Position numbers and translations under genes: made by a program
Assembly: GCA_039096225.1 (NCBI GenBank)
Contig: JBBPEB010000015.1
Location: forward strand, 967,001 to 1,031,000
DNA length: 64,000 bases
From: Blastocystis sp. Blastoise
Taxonomy: Eukaryota > Sar > Bigyra > Opalinata > Blastocystidae
Direction: 5' to 3'
The notes under the pieces: model-generated
Database searches by the model: none
The model's input: only the letters and a program-made list of their open reading frames with translations
Told to the model about the DNA's origin: nothing
Shown here: piece after piece, positions 1 through 16,450 of the stretch
Layout of the letters: the number at the start of each line of letters is the position of its first letter
Position numbering within the stretch: position 1 is the stretch's first letter

Positions 1-437
1 TGTTTTTTCTCTTTCGCTCCAAAAAGGAGAAGTGACCCTATCCTTTCTCAATTGTTTGACTCTCTCTTTGTTTGTTTGCTTTTATAGAATTATCTCTTGG
101 ATAACTTGTTGTTCATGTTGCAATGCTTTATTTCCTTCAAACAGTTGTTCTAAAATATATTTTTTCTAAACTCAAAGATAATATTCTTCTTCTTTGAACA
201 AATTATATATTTTAATATAGTTAGATATAATATATGATTATTGTAATTTCATTTTGTAAATCAACTTTGTGTTAAAATTCCATTTTAAGAATTATATTAA
301 AACATATTTATAATAGTTATCGTTTTTTATTTATAATATATATATATATTTAGAATTACATAATAATAGTAATTTCTAAACTTAAAGCAATTTCAAAACA
401 AAACCATAAAAATAAAACAATAATAAAGAGAAAAAAA
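1..437. other. AT-rich flank, no gene recognised
   Basis: This stretch lies downstream of the NagA-like gene. The first 125 bases are less AT-rich than the rest, but I found no open frame long enough to call and no recognisable splice junctions. It could hold the edge of a gene that continues outside the window. The rest is A/T-rich spacer. Confidence 0.4.
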
Positions 438-3400
438 TTATGTAGGAAGATTATTATAATCAAAAACTGGTTTTCCTTGAATATATGTGTATAATACATT
501 AAAATTTGAGTCTAAAAAAAGAATGTCTGCATCCATTCCATGTTCTAAAGAGCCTTTATGATTATAGATATTTAAATATTTAGCAGGATTCACAGAAGAA
601 GCAAAAACAGCATATTCAAGGGGTAATGAAGTATCAGCTAAGAAATTATGTATAACAGTTGTCATCGGTGCGGTTGACCCTTGTAGTTGTTTTTTATTAT
701 TTATATCGTATATATAACTATATAGATATATAAATAAGAAATAGATATAATAAAAAATAATATTTTTTTGAATATATTAATATGTACCCATTGTCTATCA
801 TGATTTCTTTATCTTGATATGTAATAATACCATCATCTAAGCCCATATAAATAGAATTCATAGGTTCTAGTATACAGTCTATAAGATATATATAAGATAT
901 ATATAGAATATTTATATATGTGAATAGATGATAAAATATTTTGATATATAAAAATTCATATTAAAAAATAGATGATAAAATATTTTGATATATAAAAATT
1001 TATATTAAAACATAGATGATAAAATATTTTGATATATAAAAAAATATTAAAAAATAGATGATAAAATATTTTGATATTTAAAAATTTATATAAAAAAAGA
1101 AATAATATAGTTATTATCATTATATACTATATGCATATGTTTGTGCAGGTATTTGAAGCATATAAGGGAATGCATAGAGAGGGTCACTTGTAAGTGTATA
1201 ATAATAAGGAAAAGAAGGTTGTTTCGTTATAGATATAGAAGAAGAAGAAGTAGAAGAGGAAGATAAGGGTAGATTCATTTGTTCATTAATATATGGATTT
1301 GAATTTGATTGTAACAATAATGGAATTGATTGAATGAGATATTGATAAAGAGATACTAATATATTTGAATATAAAGATGTATTTGAAGTAGAAGAAGAAG
1401 TAGTAGATGTTTGTGAAGAAGATAGCGTTTGTGTGGAATTCGAGTAATTCCTACTCTTCTTATTAGCTGTAGATGAATGAGAAGTTGATATATTTGAATG
1501 GAGACTAGTAGGATTTGTAGAAATAGTTGTAGTTTGACTACAAGGCATAGAAGAATTCACTGATTTATTTTTATTATGTTTTTCTTCTTGACATTCATTA
1601 ATATTCGTTTTATTACTCGATGTTGTATATAATGAATTATTATTATTCTTTGAATTAACAGTATTATTTATGGATGTTGTAACATTAGCTACAGGTTTTG
1701 ATTGATTTGAAGATATTGCATTTTTACTAGTGTCACTGGTAGTATCACAATTCTGTATATGAATAACAGGGTTTTGAGTAGGACAATAAGATGAAAATAC
1801 GGAATTCTTTGTAGTATAATTATTCATATGATTATTTGTAATAGTGGGAGGATTATTATTAGTAGTAGTAGAGGTAGATGTGATAGTAGGAGTGTTTTTA
1901 TTATTAGAAGTGATATTGGGAGGATTATTATTATTAGTAGTAGTAGGTTCAACATAAGGATTAGTAGCAGATGAAATAGTAGGATTATTATTATTATTAG
2001 TTTCAATAGTTGAATTATTATTATTAGTAGCTTTAATAGTAGGATTATTATTATTATTAGTTTCAATAGTTGAATTATTATTATTAGTAGCTTTATTATT
2101 TGAATTATTATTATTATTAGTTTCAATAGTTGAATTATTATTACTATTATTAGTTTTAATAGTTGAATTATTATTACTATTCTTAGCAGTTTTAAACATA
2201 TTATTATTATTACAAGTTTGTGAATTCAGAGAGGAGATAGATTGAGAATACATGTAAGAATGTTCTATTCCTTGAAATCCAAGTGATAATATGTTGGATA
2301 ACTAAATAAATATAATACAGAATTATAAATATAAATATTCTCAATTATAATAACATTAAAAAAAATAAAAATAGTATCAATATTATATTAAGAACATACT
2401 ATTTCTGGAGAGTATAGACCATCATGAAAGAATGAAATACATATATCATTCTGTTTACACCACTGAATTAACTCTTTAGTATATACACATGATGAATTTA
2501 TTGTAATAATTTTTAAGATATCAATATAATCCTTAAGTGTAGAATTCAAATAATCTGATATAGGTAGAGAACAAGCTGAATTATGTAGACAAATAGGAAG
2601 GGGTATGGAATTGATAGATTCACTAGATTCAGAAGAGGCTGAATTGAGGTGAAATGAAGGTTCTTTTTTCACTGGAATAGATTTTTTATCACCAAGTAAT
2701 TCTTGTTTACTTTGATTATTGTGTTTATCTTTGACTTTATCTAGTTTTAAAGATACTTGAATACTTTTTGTCTTAGGCTGGTATTTATGTGTTGTTGGAG
2801 ATGATTTTGTTAATAGTTTTTCTGTTCTTTTAGAAGCTAAGGAAGATATAGAAGAAGAAAGGAGCTGAGGAAGAATAGGGGAATTTAAATGAATACCAAG
2901 TAAAATAGACCCATTCTTATTCTTATTCTTTTCTATTTATATATGAGTAATATTGAAAATAAAAATAAATATATATAAAAATGATATTATCTATTTACTA
3001 ATAAATGTTTTAAAGATGTCAAGAAGATGACATTGATGTAAATAATTAACAGGAGTAATAGATGCACAAAAAGATGTAATACCAAACTATATACATATAT
3101 TTAAGTTTATAAAATATAAAATATAAAACTATAAAAAAATAAAAGATATAAATGTATAAAATATATAAATATATAAATATATATATAAAATTATAAAAAT
3201 ATAAAAACATAATTAAAATTAAAAAAAACTTAGAAAACAACATGACTAGAATTACCTTGACTAAGTTGAGAACTACAAATTCTATATCATCAGTAGATAT
3301 ATCAGAGTCTGAAAAATTTATTCCAAATGCTCCAGGAAGATTCGTTAATATAAACCCTGGAATAACAATAGCTCCTTGACCATCAATTACCTATATGAAA

Positions 3401-3652
3401 AAAGTAAATAACTCTGAATCAACGATATATCTATATTTCAATACCTTATAATCATCCATGTTTTGAATAGTAGAGTTCATATGCTGCATATTCATTTGAC
3501 AATCGACCATTTTTCCATTAACTACAAGGATATCTTTCGCATATATCTAGATTTATAGGATTCAATCATTTAACAACAAAATTTACCTTTCCATATTGGA
3601 AAACCTTAATATTGACAAACCGTCTCGCAAATGATGCTTCACAATCGTCCAT
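438..3652 (-). CDS. NagA-like amidohydrolase, probable pseudoenzyme with Asn-rich insert
   Basis: Spliced model, 822 aa: exons 3652-3587, 3546-3445, 3390-3256, 3086-2999, 2932-2400, 2301-1128, 878-788 and 717-438; all phases join. The backbone resembles N-acetylglucosamine-6-phosphate deacetylase, which normally removes acetate from GlcNAc-6-P and is about 400 aa long. Family landmarks appear in order but are altered. The PGFIDxQINGxxG site reads GFILTNLPGAFG (68-79). HLEGPF reads HLNSPI, so the metal-binding Glu is Asn145. The GHT-type His survives (H300) and so does the THLFNAM-type His (H322), but the rest of both motifs is lost. The catalytic Asp of the TDA motif is Asn700, created across the 1128/878 junction. 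The C-terminus is well kept (PLEYAVFASSVNPAKYL, DADILFLD). About 350 residues of Asn/Ser/Thr-rich sequence fill the middle. I infer loss of deacetylase activity; a regulatory or structural role is possible. Confidence 0.72.
879..1127 (-). repeat. Intronic minisatellite, about four units of roughly 40 bp
   Basis: Inside the penultimate intron of the NagA-like gene, the segment ATAGATGATAAAATATTTTG recurs about four times between about 920 and 1085. Short AT-rich spacers of slightly varying length separate the copies. The rest of the intron is AT-rich filler. Confidence 0.8.
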
Positions 3653-3864
3653 AAATGACAGATTATTATTAATATAGATTTGCAATTAACCAAATGTTGT
3701 AGTAGACACTGGCCTAACCTATTATTTGCTAAAATTTTCAAAAAGAAGTATTTTTGATGAATTTGACTGATTCCGTATGAAAATTTTGTTTTGGTTCATT
3801 TTATTTACTGAATTATTCTGAATACCACAAAAAAAAATTCTTTCTTTGTAAGATAACTATTGAA
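3653..3864. promoter_or_regulatory. Short divergent intergenic region, candidate bidirectional promoter
   Basis: Only 212 bp separate the start codons of the NagA-like gene (minus) and the vanin-like gene (plus), so both must draw core promoter sequence from here. No specific element could be identified by eye. Confidence 0.4.
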
Positions 3865-5129
3865 ATGAGAAATATTATTATTTATTTATTATTTTTGTTG
3901 GTAGTGTCAAGTGAATCTGTTGGAACAAAAGTCAAAAAGATGCTTAAAGATGGAATTCCAGAAATATTTTGGTATTCTCATATTGAAACAAAGAATTCTG
4001 AAACAACATTTGGTCTTTGTCAGATTTACGTTGATACGAAACGAGATCTAAATGATGGACTAGTATATATAAGTGATGAGCAATATGTTGAGGAAAAGAT
4101 GAAACTATGTGTGATAAAGGCAGTGGAGAATAATGTTAATATCCTGATGTTTCCAGAACACTCTCTTAGTTTTCGTAATCAGACAAAAATAGAGCTTCTT
4201 CAAAATATCTTTCAAAATGCAGCTAATATGAATAAGATGATGATTCTTCCTGGAACCATGTATGATTCAGATCGTTACGCTCGTTTTCCTGTCTTTGGTA
4301 ATGGATGGACACTTAATGGATATAAATTTGGTTCTTCATTCTATGAAAATGAGTTATATACTGAAACAGGAGTCAAATCAGGAAATCGTTTGAGTGTTTT
4401 AGAAACAGATTTCGGACGTTTCTTAGTAGTTATTGGTATTGATTTATTAAGTGATCGAGTTCAATATTCTGCTCGTCGAATGAATGATAATGGTTTAATC
4501 GATGGAATTCTTGTTATCTTAAATACTCCTCATTCCTTAGAATTCTTAATGGAATCCAATTCGATGGTTCGAAGACATAACTTATATGTGATTGTTATCA
4601 ATGCTCTCCAACATTCAATGTATATATGTATTTTTGTTTGTTTGTTTGTAATCTTATGCTAACATATATATATTATATGTGTTTTTTAAATTTTTTTTTT
4701 AACTATTTTTTTTTTACATTTTTTTATTAACTTGAAAAGTATATATTCTCTTTAAGTTAAATATAAAATAATTTATTCATTATATGAATATATTTATTAT
4801 CAATATGACTATATAGAGAAGTTATAGAGAATAAAAAGACATGGGGTTATTCTTCTATAATATGTCAAACATTTAATAATGAATTAGAAGACTTTATTTC
4901 TATCAAATTACCTTCTTCTTTAGTTACTTCATATAACCATGATAATATTGTATATTATAAGAGACATATAGCTTTTGATAATGTAATAAGTTCTATTGAA
5001 GATAAAAAAGAAGGATTATTATTAGCTACAATACGTAATTCGGGAATCTTTCATATATGGAATGAAGAACAAGCCCCTGATTATGGATCTGGACCTATTT
5101 ATAATGTTCATACACTTTCTCTAGAATAA
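3865..5129 (+). CDS. Secreted vanin/biotinidase-like (nitrilase superfamily) protein lacking the catalytic Cys
   Basis: Two exons, 3865-4619 and 4817-5129, joined in phase 2, give 355 aa. Residues 1-18 are a hydrophobic signal peptide. The nitrilase fold normally uses a Glu-Lys-Cys triad; vanins hydrolyse pantetheine and biotinidase hydrolyses biocytin. Here Glu98 (in FPEHSL) and a candidate Lys154 (GYKFGSS) are present. The nucleophile motif TCFD or ICYD reads IGID, with Gly191 in place of Cys. The following ILNTPHS segment matches the family's beta-strand after the nucleophile. The protein is shorter than vertebrate vanins (about 500 aa) and looks complete. I infer it is not a hydrolase. 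The family assignment is fair; vanin versus another nitrilase branch is uncertain. Confidence 0.68.
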
Positions 5130-5940
5130 TTTTATTTATTCTTTGTCTTCATTATAATATTTATTCTCTATTTATTTTATATATATATATTAAATATTTT
5201 ATGTTGTCCTATTTCGATTTATCTCTTAGAATAAACAATAAGATTCTCTTGTATTTCTTGTAAATAACATATTATTATTGTATTCTTCAAATTTCTGGTT
5301 CATTAATCTATCCTATTTTTATGTATTCTATATTCTTTTTTAATTTATATATATATATTTTTTTCATATTTATCCAACAAATGATATATATATAACATAT
5401 ATCAAATTTCTATTCAATTCACTTTTCTTTTCTTTTTTGTTTTCTTTGTTGTGTCTTCATTTATCTCCAATTTCATGTTTGTCCTCTTATTAAAAAATTA
5501 GTGTTATTATTGATTACTTCTTTATGAAGAATTGATCAACTGTTTTGTTTATTGGGTATTCATTTCTTGAAATTAAATTCTAAAATGTTTTTCCAGAATT
5601 AAATTTATTGAATCATACTGTTTTTATCATAAAATACAATATATATGTTGTTGATGTCAAAATAATCAACACGAAAGTTAATAACCTTTTTCTAGATCAA
5701 CGTAAACACTCAGAATCTTTACACACCACACTCTTTGTTTGAAGAATACTTAATAATTAAAACAAAAAGTCAATATTCATTTTTCAGAATTTGATCATGA
5801 TTATTTCTGAGAATTCTTTGATATAATTCATATTCCCATTATTACAGATAAATGGTTTTTGTTTCCTTTTCTTTGTTAAACTTTTTCGTTTCTTTTATAA
5901 ATACAATCTGAATTTTGAATTTAATAAAGAATTATAGAAA
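5130..5940. other. Intergenic spacer, nothing recognised
   Basis: AT-rich spacer between two plus-strand genes, with T-rich tracts near 5400-5480. No ORF, RNA gene or repeat family was recognised. Confidence 0.5.
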
Positions 5941-7018
5941 ATGGCTGATATTGTTAGAGATATTATGGAACGAATGGTTCCTGACCTCAAAGAAATGGAA
6001 TTACATCACATTTTTTCATCTGCTGAGGTTCGTGCTATTATTAAGAAACGAGAACGTACCGAATATTTGATTAAGAGTCACACACCTGATCTTCAAGATT
6101 TCTTAAAAGCTATTGAGTATGAAATCAATTTAGAAAGTCTTCGGAAACTCAGAAAGCAAAAGAATGGTAAGATTATTTATCTTTTTTTGATTTCATTTCC
6201 ATTAATTTATATGATTTGATCATTTTAATGCATTATTTTTATATACTATTTAAATAGGTGTTATAAAAACTTTGAAATCTGATTTCCATATTGTAAAAAG
6301 AATATATTTTATTTATGATAGAGCTATTCGTAAGTATCGTACAGATAAGAATTTATGGTTACAATATATTGGCTATTGTAAAGATAATCAAGAATATACG
6401 AAAGCTGGAAAATTATATATGAAGTATATATATATATATATATTATTGAAAAGATTCTTGTATATTCAATATAATACATTGAATATTAATAGAATTATTA
6501 TATATTAACTTTACTATATGTATATATATATAGATATCTTCAATTATTTCCTCTTGATGTTGATATGTGGATTCAATGCGCTGAAAATGAACAAGTTCAA
6601 GGAAACTATAGTAACGGAAGAGGTATATATATATTTATTATGTTTATTGTTAATGTTTTTTTAAATTATTATTATTATTATTTATTATGTTTATTATTAT
6701 GATTATTTATTATGTTTATTATTATTATGATTATTTATATTTATTATTATATAATATACTCTATGTATAGTATTATATCAACGTGCTTTACGTTTAAATG
6801 ATCATAGTCAACAACTATGGAGGGCTTATTTCTCATTTGAAGCGAATTATATTAATATTATTCAAAAGAGAAGATCACTTCTTGGACTCTCTGTATATAT
6901 ATATATAATTATAATTATAATTATAATTATAATTATATTGTATATTGATTCTAGATAACTAAATCTACTTCTGAAGATGATGAGCAAGCTAAAAAGATGA
7001 TTGATCATATTCAAAATG

Positions 7019-7089
<71 letters not shown>

Positions 7090-9078
7090 TAGATGATTCA
7101 GAGAATGAAGATAAAGAAGATAACAAGTTATTAAATGATTCTATGGAGGAAGAAAAGAATGAAGGAGAAGAAAAAGAAGGCGAAGAAGAAAAGAAAGAAG
7201 AAAAAGAAGAAGAAGAAGACGATCAAAATCAGGTCTTCTTAAATGGTGCTATTCCCAAGGTTATTTATATGCATACTTTAGAAAGTATATATATATATAT
7301 ATGACTATATTTTTCATTTTTAATGTATTATAATTATAATGAATCTACATATACATATATTATATAAAATAAAGATTTCCCTGGTGATTATGCATTTTTT
7401 GTTTCTTTACTTCAACAGTCTGATTCTAAAGATCTTAAAGAAGTGTCTACTTTTATATATAATGATTTAGAAGATAAATATAAAGAAGTATAAAGATTTA
7501 TATATATATATATAGAATTATGATATATTCATTTATCTTAATATATTATTTATATTATTATATATAGGATCCATTATTATGGAAGGAATTCATTGAATAT
7601 CCTCTTTATAAATATATACATATATCAAAACAAGATATGGAACGAAGTATATATTAAAGTTTAATATTATTATTATATGTATTATATTTATTATTATATG
7701 TATTATATTTATTATTATTATTATATTTATTATGATTATTATATAATAGAAAAACGAACATTCTTAGATATATCTATTGATATCACAAAATGTATTGAAG
7801 TAACAAAGAAAGCTATTTCTGTATTTCTATATTTAATATACTCTATTCAAAACAATATTCTATTTTCTTATTATTTAACTATATATTCCCGTGATTATAG
7901 TGTAACACTTCTCCTTCTCTCTATGAGTCGATATTTAATGCTTTTCTCACCATCGCTTCTTTACCTAATTCATTCCAAGGAAAAGAAGTATATATATATT
8001 ATTATTATTATTATTTTATCTTATTAACAATAGATAAATATATTATTTATATTAAATATATTATATATATATAATACTTAATCTTTTTCTGTTTTATAAA
8101 GGTTGCTTTTGAATATATTCAATCATTATATAACGATATTCATGGTAATTCGCAATGTACTAGTTCAGTTTTTGAAAAATATTCTAGAATATTATATTTA
8201 AACAAAAAATTTGAAGGTATTCTTGACTATTATTATATTATATTATATTATATTATATTATATTATATTATATTATATTATATTATATTATATTATATTA
8301 TATTATATTATATTATATTATATTATATTATATTATATTATATTATATTATATTATATTATATTATATTATATTATATTATATTATATTATATTATATTT
8401 TATTGATTATATAGAATGTTATACATGTATAAATGAATGCCTTCAAATATACCCTGTTAATTATGGAATGTTTGATGTTTATATGAATATCATTCTTTAT
8501 CATGCTCCTACTACGATTACTATAGATATTGATACTGTCAATAATATATTTAAACGCTATATAACTTTAATTAATGAAGAAAAAGGTCTTATATATATAC
8601 GATGGATTAAATATAATATACAAAATAACTCTAAACAAGAAACATATATTGATAACTTATTTAAAGTATTTATTATTTATGATTATTTATGATTATTTAT
8701 GATTATTATTTGTTATCTATTTATTATTATTTATGATTATTTATGATTATTATTTATTATCTATTTATACTACTACTAATAATAATTATTATAATATATA
8801 CATAGAAAAGCTTTAAAGAAGTTATTACTAATCAAGATGTGTTGCTCTATATGTATATAGTATACTTAAATAATACCAAAAAACTTGATGGTCTTGTTCA
8901 ATTCTATAATTATATACATGGAAATGAATGTCTTATTCATATGTCCTTAGATTTATATACTAAATATATTAATTTCTTAAAAGGATATAATAATACTGGA
9001 GATCTTACTTGTACTGCAATGAAATATATTAATAAATCTTATGATGAATGTACTACTATTTTTGGAAAAACTAATTAT

Positions 9079-9113
<35 letters not shown>

Positions 9114-9326
9114 TAGCTTACTTTTTTTTTAAAAACAAAGCATGAATATATATATATATATATTAATATTTCTATAGATTTATGGATAGATTATATAAAG
9201 TTCTTACGTTTAAATAATGATATTTCTACAAGTAGTAAAATATATTCTCGTGCTCTTCATTATGTAAACAATGTTTCTGCATTTAATGAAAAATATAATT
9301 TAGCTATTATAAATCATAAAGAATAA
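5941..9326 (+). CDS. UTP6: UTP6-like U3 snoRNP / SSU processome protein (HAT repeats)
   Basis: Fourteen exons join without a phase break and give 665 aa (human UTP6 is about 600): 5941-6166, 6258-6423, 6534-6622, 6771-6892, 6955-7018, 7093-7284, 7375-7487, 7568-7646, 7750-7820, 7901-7987, 8102-8216, 8415-8665, 8806-9079, 9178-9326. The N-terminus is the UTP6 signature: MADIVRDIMERMVPDL, then EVRAIIKKRERTEY, then DFLKAIEYEINLE. It is followed by half-a-TPR repeats such as LWLQYIGYCKD and LWRAYFSFEANY. UTP6 scaffolds the small-subunit processome that cleaves pre-rRNA in the nucleolus. An acidic Glu/Lys run (exon 6, about residues 225-275) is an insertion relative to the family. Introns are 43-198 bp; one holds a pentanucleotide array. 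Strong call from the N-terminal domain; the C-terminal exons are supported by phase and HAT-like spacing only. Confidence 0.88.
7027..7089. repeat. (TAA)n microsatellite in UTP6 intron 5
   Basis: About 20 uninterrupted trinucleotide units fill almost the whole 74-bp intron between its GTATATAT donor and ATAG acceptor. Confidence 0.9.
8230..8399. repeat. (TATTA)n pentanucleotide array in UTP6 intron 11
   Basis: About 34 tandem copies of a TATTA unit, almost perfect, make up most of the 198-bp intron. Such arrays are prone to length change, and the copy number in an assembly may be unreliable. Confidence 0.93.
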
Positions 9327-9984
9327 TCATATTCTAATGCTTATTTCTGATATTTTTCTTGTCTCTAAAATCACTTTTTGAGTATTTTCATGTTGTATTT
9401 GTTGTTATTATGTGTTCTATTCTTTATTCCATGTTTCATTTTGTTTTGTTGTCTCGTTTTCATCCTTTTTAAAAAGAAAATGCGAATAACTTTATTCCTG
9501 TTTTTATACACATATGGTTAAGACAATTCATATATTGTAACATATAGTTTAAACTCAATCTACTTAATTCTAAACAATAATAAAGCATAAATTATGAGAA
9601 AAAAACCTGAGATTCATTTAAAAAGAAGAGATTTTTTCTAAAAAATTGTATCTCACTTTGTTTATTGTTGAAGATTCTGTATGAGAAATCATTTAATGAA
9701 CGATTCTTTTACTGAATTGTTCAGTCAATCATTTATTTGTGTTAAATGCAGATGAGGAAGCAAATGAAATATCTTCTCTTTTCTCCTTAACTAGAGAAGT
9801 TTAGTCCAATAAAAATTGAGATCCAAAACACGTTTTCTTTGTCATTTTTCTGGAGCAAATCATATATAGAGCCTCAATAATGTATCTCAGATTCAAAATA
9901 AGATTAAAAAATCTGATTATTCTTGTTTTTTCATATTATAAAGCTTATTTGTATTCTTTTATTTGATTTATCACCTTAAAGAAA
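9327..9984. other. Intergenic spacer, nothing recognised
   Basis: Spacer between UTP6 and the glucosidase gene. It is AT-rich but less repetitive than the introns. It presumably holds the 3' end of one gene and the promoter of the next. No specific element was identified. Confidence 0.5.
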
Positions 9985-14150
<4,166 letters not shown>

Positions 14151-15020
14151 ATTATATAAAGAAAAATATGATATTTGCAAATGTTATTATTGTTTAACTA
14201 TGAATATATATCGAGATATGAGTAGAATTCTATTCATAAAACGATCTTCTTTATCATAAATATCTATACTATGGATATATTAAAAATTCTCTGTTATGAC
14301 ATTCTTTGTTCACTAGTTTTAACATGATTTTAAATAAAACACTTTACAAAACTACTCTATATTCATGACCGTGAAATATCAGCTCTATATCTAAAGCATA
14401 CATAAATAAAAATCTCAGGAAAAACAAAATGTTGATTAGTTCATGTTCCATTATCACTTTTTTGCTTCAGAAATAGGATCTCCACTTCCTACAATTAAGT
14501 CAAAATAAATAAATCCATATATATCAAGAAATATAACGCATTATCTTAAAAGAAATGCTTTCTGTATGCCAGTAAAATAACTTTATAACATTCAGAGTAT
14601 TTTTCAAAGCAATTTAATGTCAAAATTAAAAGATAATGGTATCAAAATAGTCCATTTCCAAGGATCTAATTGAAAAAATATCTTTCAATAACTTTTCCGC
14701 AAACTTTAGAACATAATATGTCTAAATAATTGCAATAAAATAACAGACGAAGCAATCAATAAATAATAATAAACTCCTCGATGAAAGTGGTCATTCACTA
14801 AAAATCATTTAGTCGCCAATTAAAAAAATGAAACTAGTCTTTTCTGGGAATTCAGGAAAAAAAGACGTTTTTTCGCTCATATATTCATGGGAATGAAGTC
14901 GCCTCTGTTGACTCTCAATCGTGTAGCATATGTCCTTTTCTATTTTATGACAAGCACTTTTACAAACAGTTTTTGGTTAGTATTCTTTTATTAATAAGTC
15001 CATGAATCTTAAGAAAACAA
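14151..15020. other. Intergenic spacer, nothing recognised
   Basis: Spacer of 870 bp between two plus-strand genes. It is AT-rich but largely free of simple repeats. No ORF, tRNA-like or other RNA structure was recognised. Confidence 0.5.
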
Positions 15021-16410
15021 ATGATATATTATATGTTATTTATCCTATTGCTATTCCAAAGCGTTCAAGGTATGGATTTTATGTGTTTTTTTCTTCTAAT
15101 TTTTCTGACTAATGTAGCGAGTCTAACATGTTATGCGCCATATGTTAAGATTGATTTAGAAAGACATGTAGGGATGCCTGTTTCATCGGAGACGTGGTCA
15201 ATTGTAGAAATTGACAATTCAAATACTGTAGTTTACACTGGATCCGCATCGCAAGAAAATCAAGTTAGTATCATGACAGGAGAAGTCTGTATGAGAATGG
15301 ATGCACCTTATAGATTGATTATGACTGATGAGTAAGTCAATTTATTTCTTTTTTTATGTATTTTTGTATGAATTTTTGTAAAATTTATGTTTTTTATATT
15401 GAATAAATATCTTTGATAATGAAAATAACTTTTTTTTTATAGAGAAGGTGATGGATGGGGATCTAAAGGAAGTGATGCGTGGCTTATTTTTTCGTACTAT
15501 AATGATGATTTATATAAAAATTCAATTACATATAAAAGTGGTTCAACCGAATTTCATACAAAAGAAGTTGAATTTAAATGTATTTTATAAAGTTTAATTT
15601 TATTTATATATAATTAATTTTTTTTAAATTTTTACAATAATATAAGATATATATATGTATATATATAATATATATTATTATAGTATCAATTCCTTTAAAT
15701 TGGTTAATACTACCTCATTCTATGTGGTATTATACAGACCAACCACAAGATAATAATAATTGGCTTTTACCTACAGAAACTAGTTACCCATGGAAAAAGA
15801 GTAAAGTGAATGAATATGATTATTTAACTTCTATTCGTTATTATCGATATATTCTTGAAAATGTAATATTTTCAACAGATGATGGTTTTGAATTACGTTT
15901 TCAATCTTTATATGGTATAGCTATATATGCAAATACACAAATGATTTATCATCATAATCTACCAGAGTATTTATTTGTTTTTATTTTTAATTTTATTTAA
16001 TATTAATTTTATTGATTTTATTTTATGCTATTTTATTGTTTTTTTTAATTTTTATTTTTATTTTATTTTATTGTTTTTATTTATTGTTTTTGTTTTAATT
16101 TTATTTTTTAATATTTTTATTAAATATATAGGACGTCTTTGAGTCCTGTTACTTATGCTACTGGATTTGATCTAGATATTGAATGGACAACGTATATATA
16201 TAAATAACTATATGCATTAATATATATATATATATATAGTTTAGCTTTACATTCTTCAGTGTTTAATATAATTAATGGAACATTAGTATTAGGGGTAGAA
16301 GTACATTTACCTGTGAATATAACGAATAAAGTAGATCCATTCGAATGTTTTCTTATTCTTAGAACAGTCAATAATGAATCAAGTATATTATTATTCTATT
16401 TATTAAATAA

Positions 16411-16450
<40 letters not shown>

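Noticed and set aside
681-787. Acceptor at 680-681 for the last NagA-like exon
   Set aside because: It is one base out of phase; the acceptor at 718-719 keeps phase and restores the LQGS segment typical of NagA.
901-1090. CRISPR-like look of spaced repeats
   Set aside because: Units are AT-rich, directly tandem and lie in a eukaryotic intron; there are no unique spacers.
6902-6940. Palindromic TATAATTATAATTA array as a regulatory site
   Set aside because: It lies in a UTP6 intron and is explained by the same simple-repeat content as the other introns.
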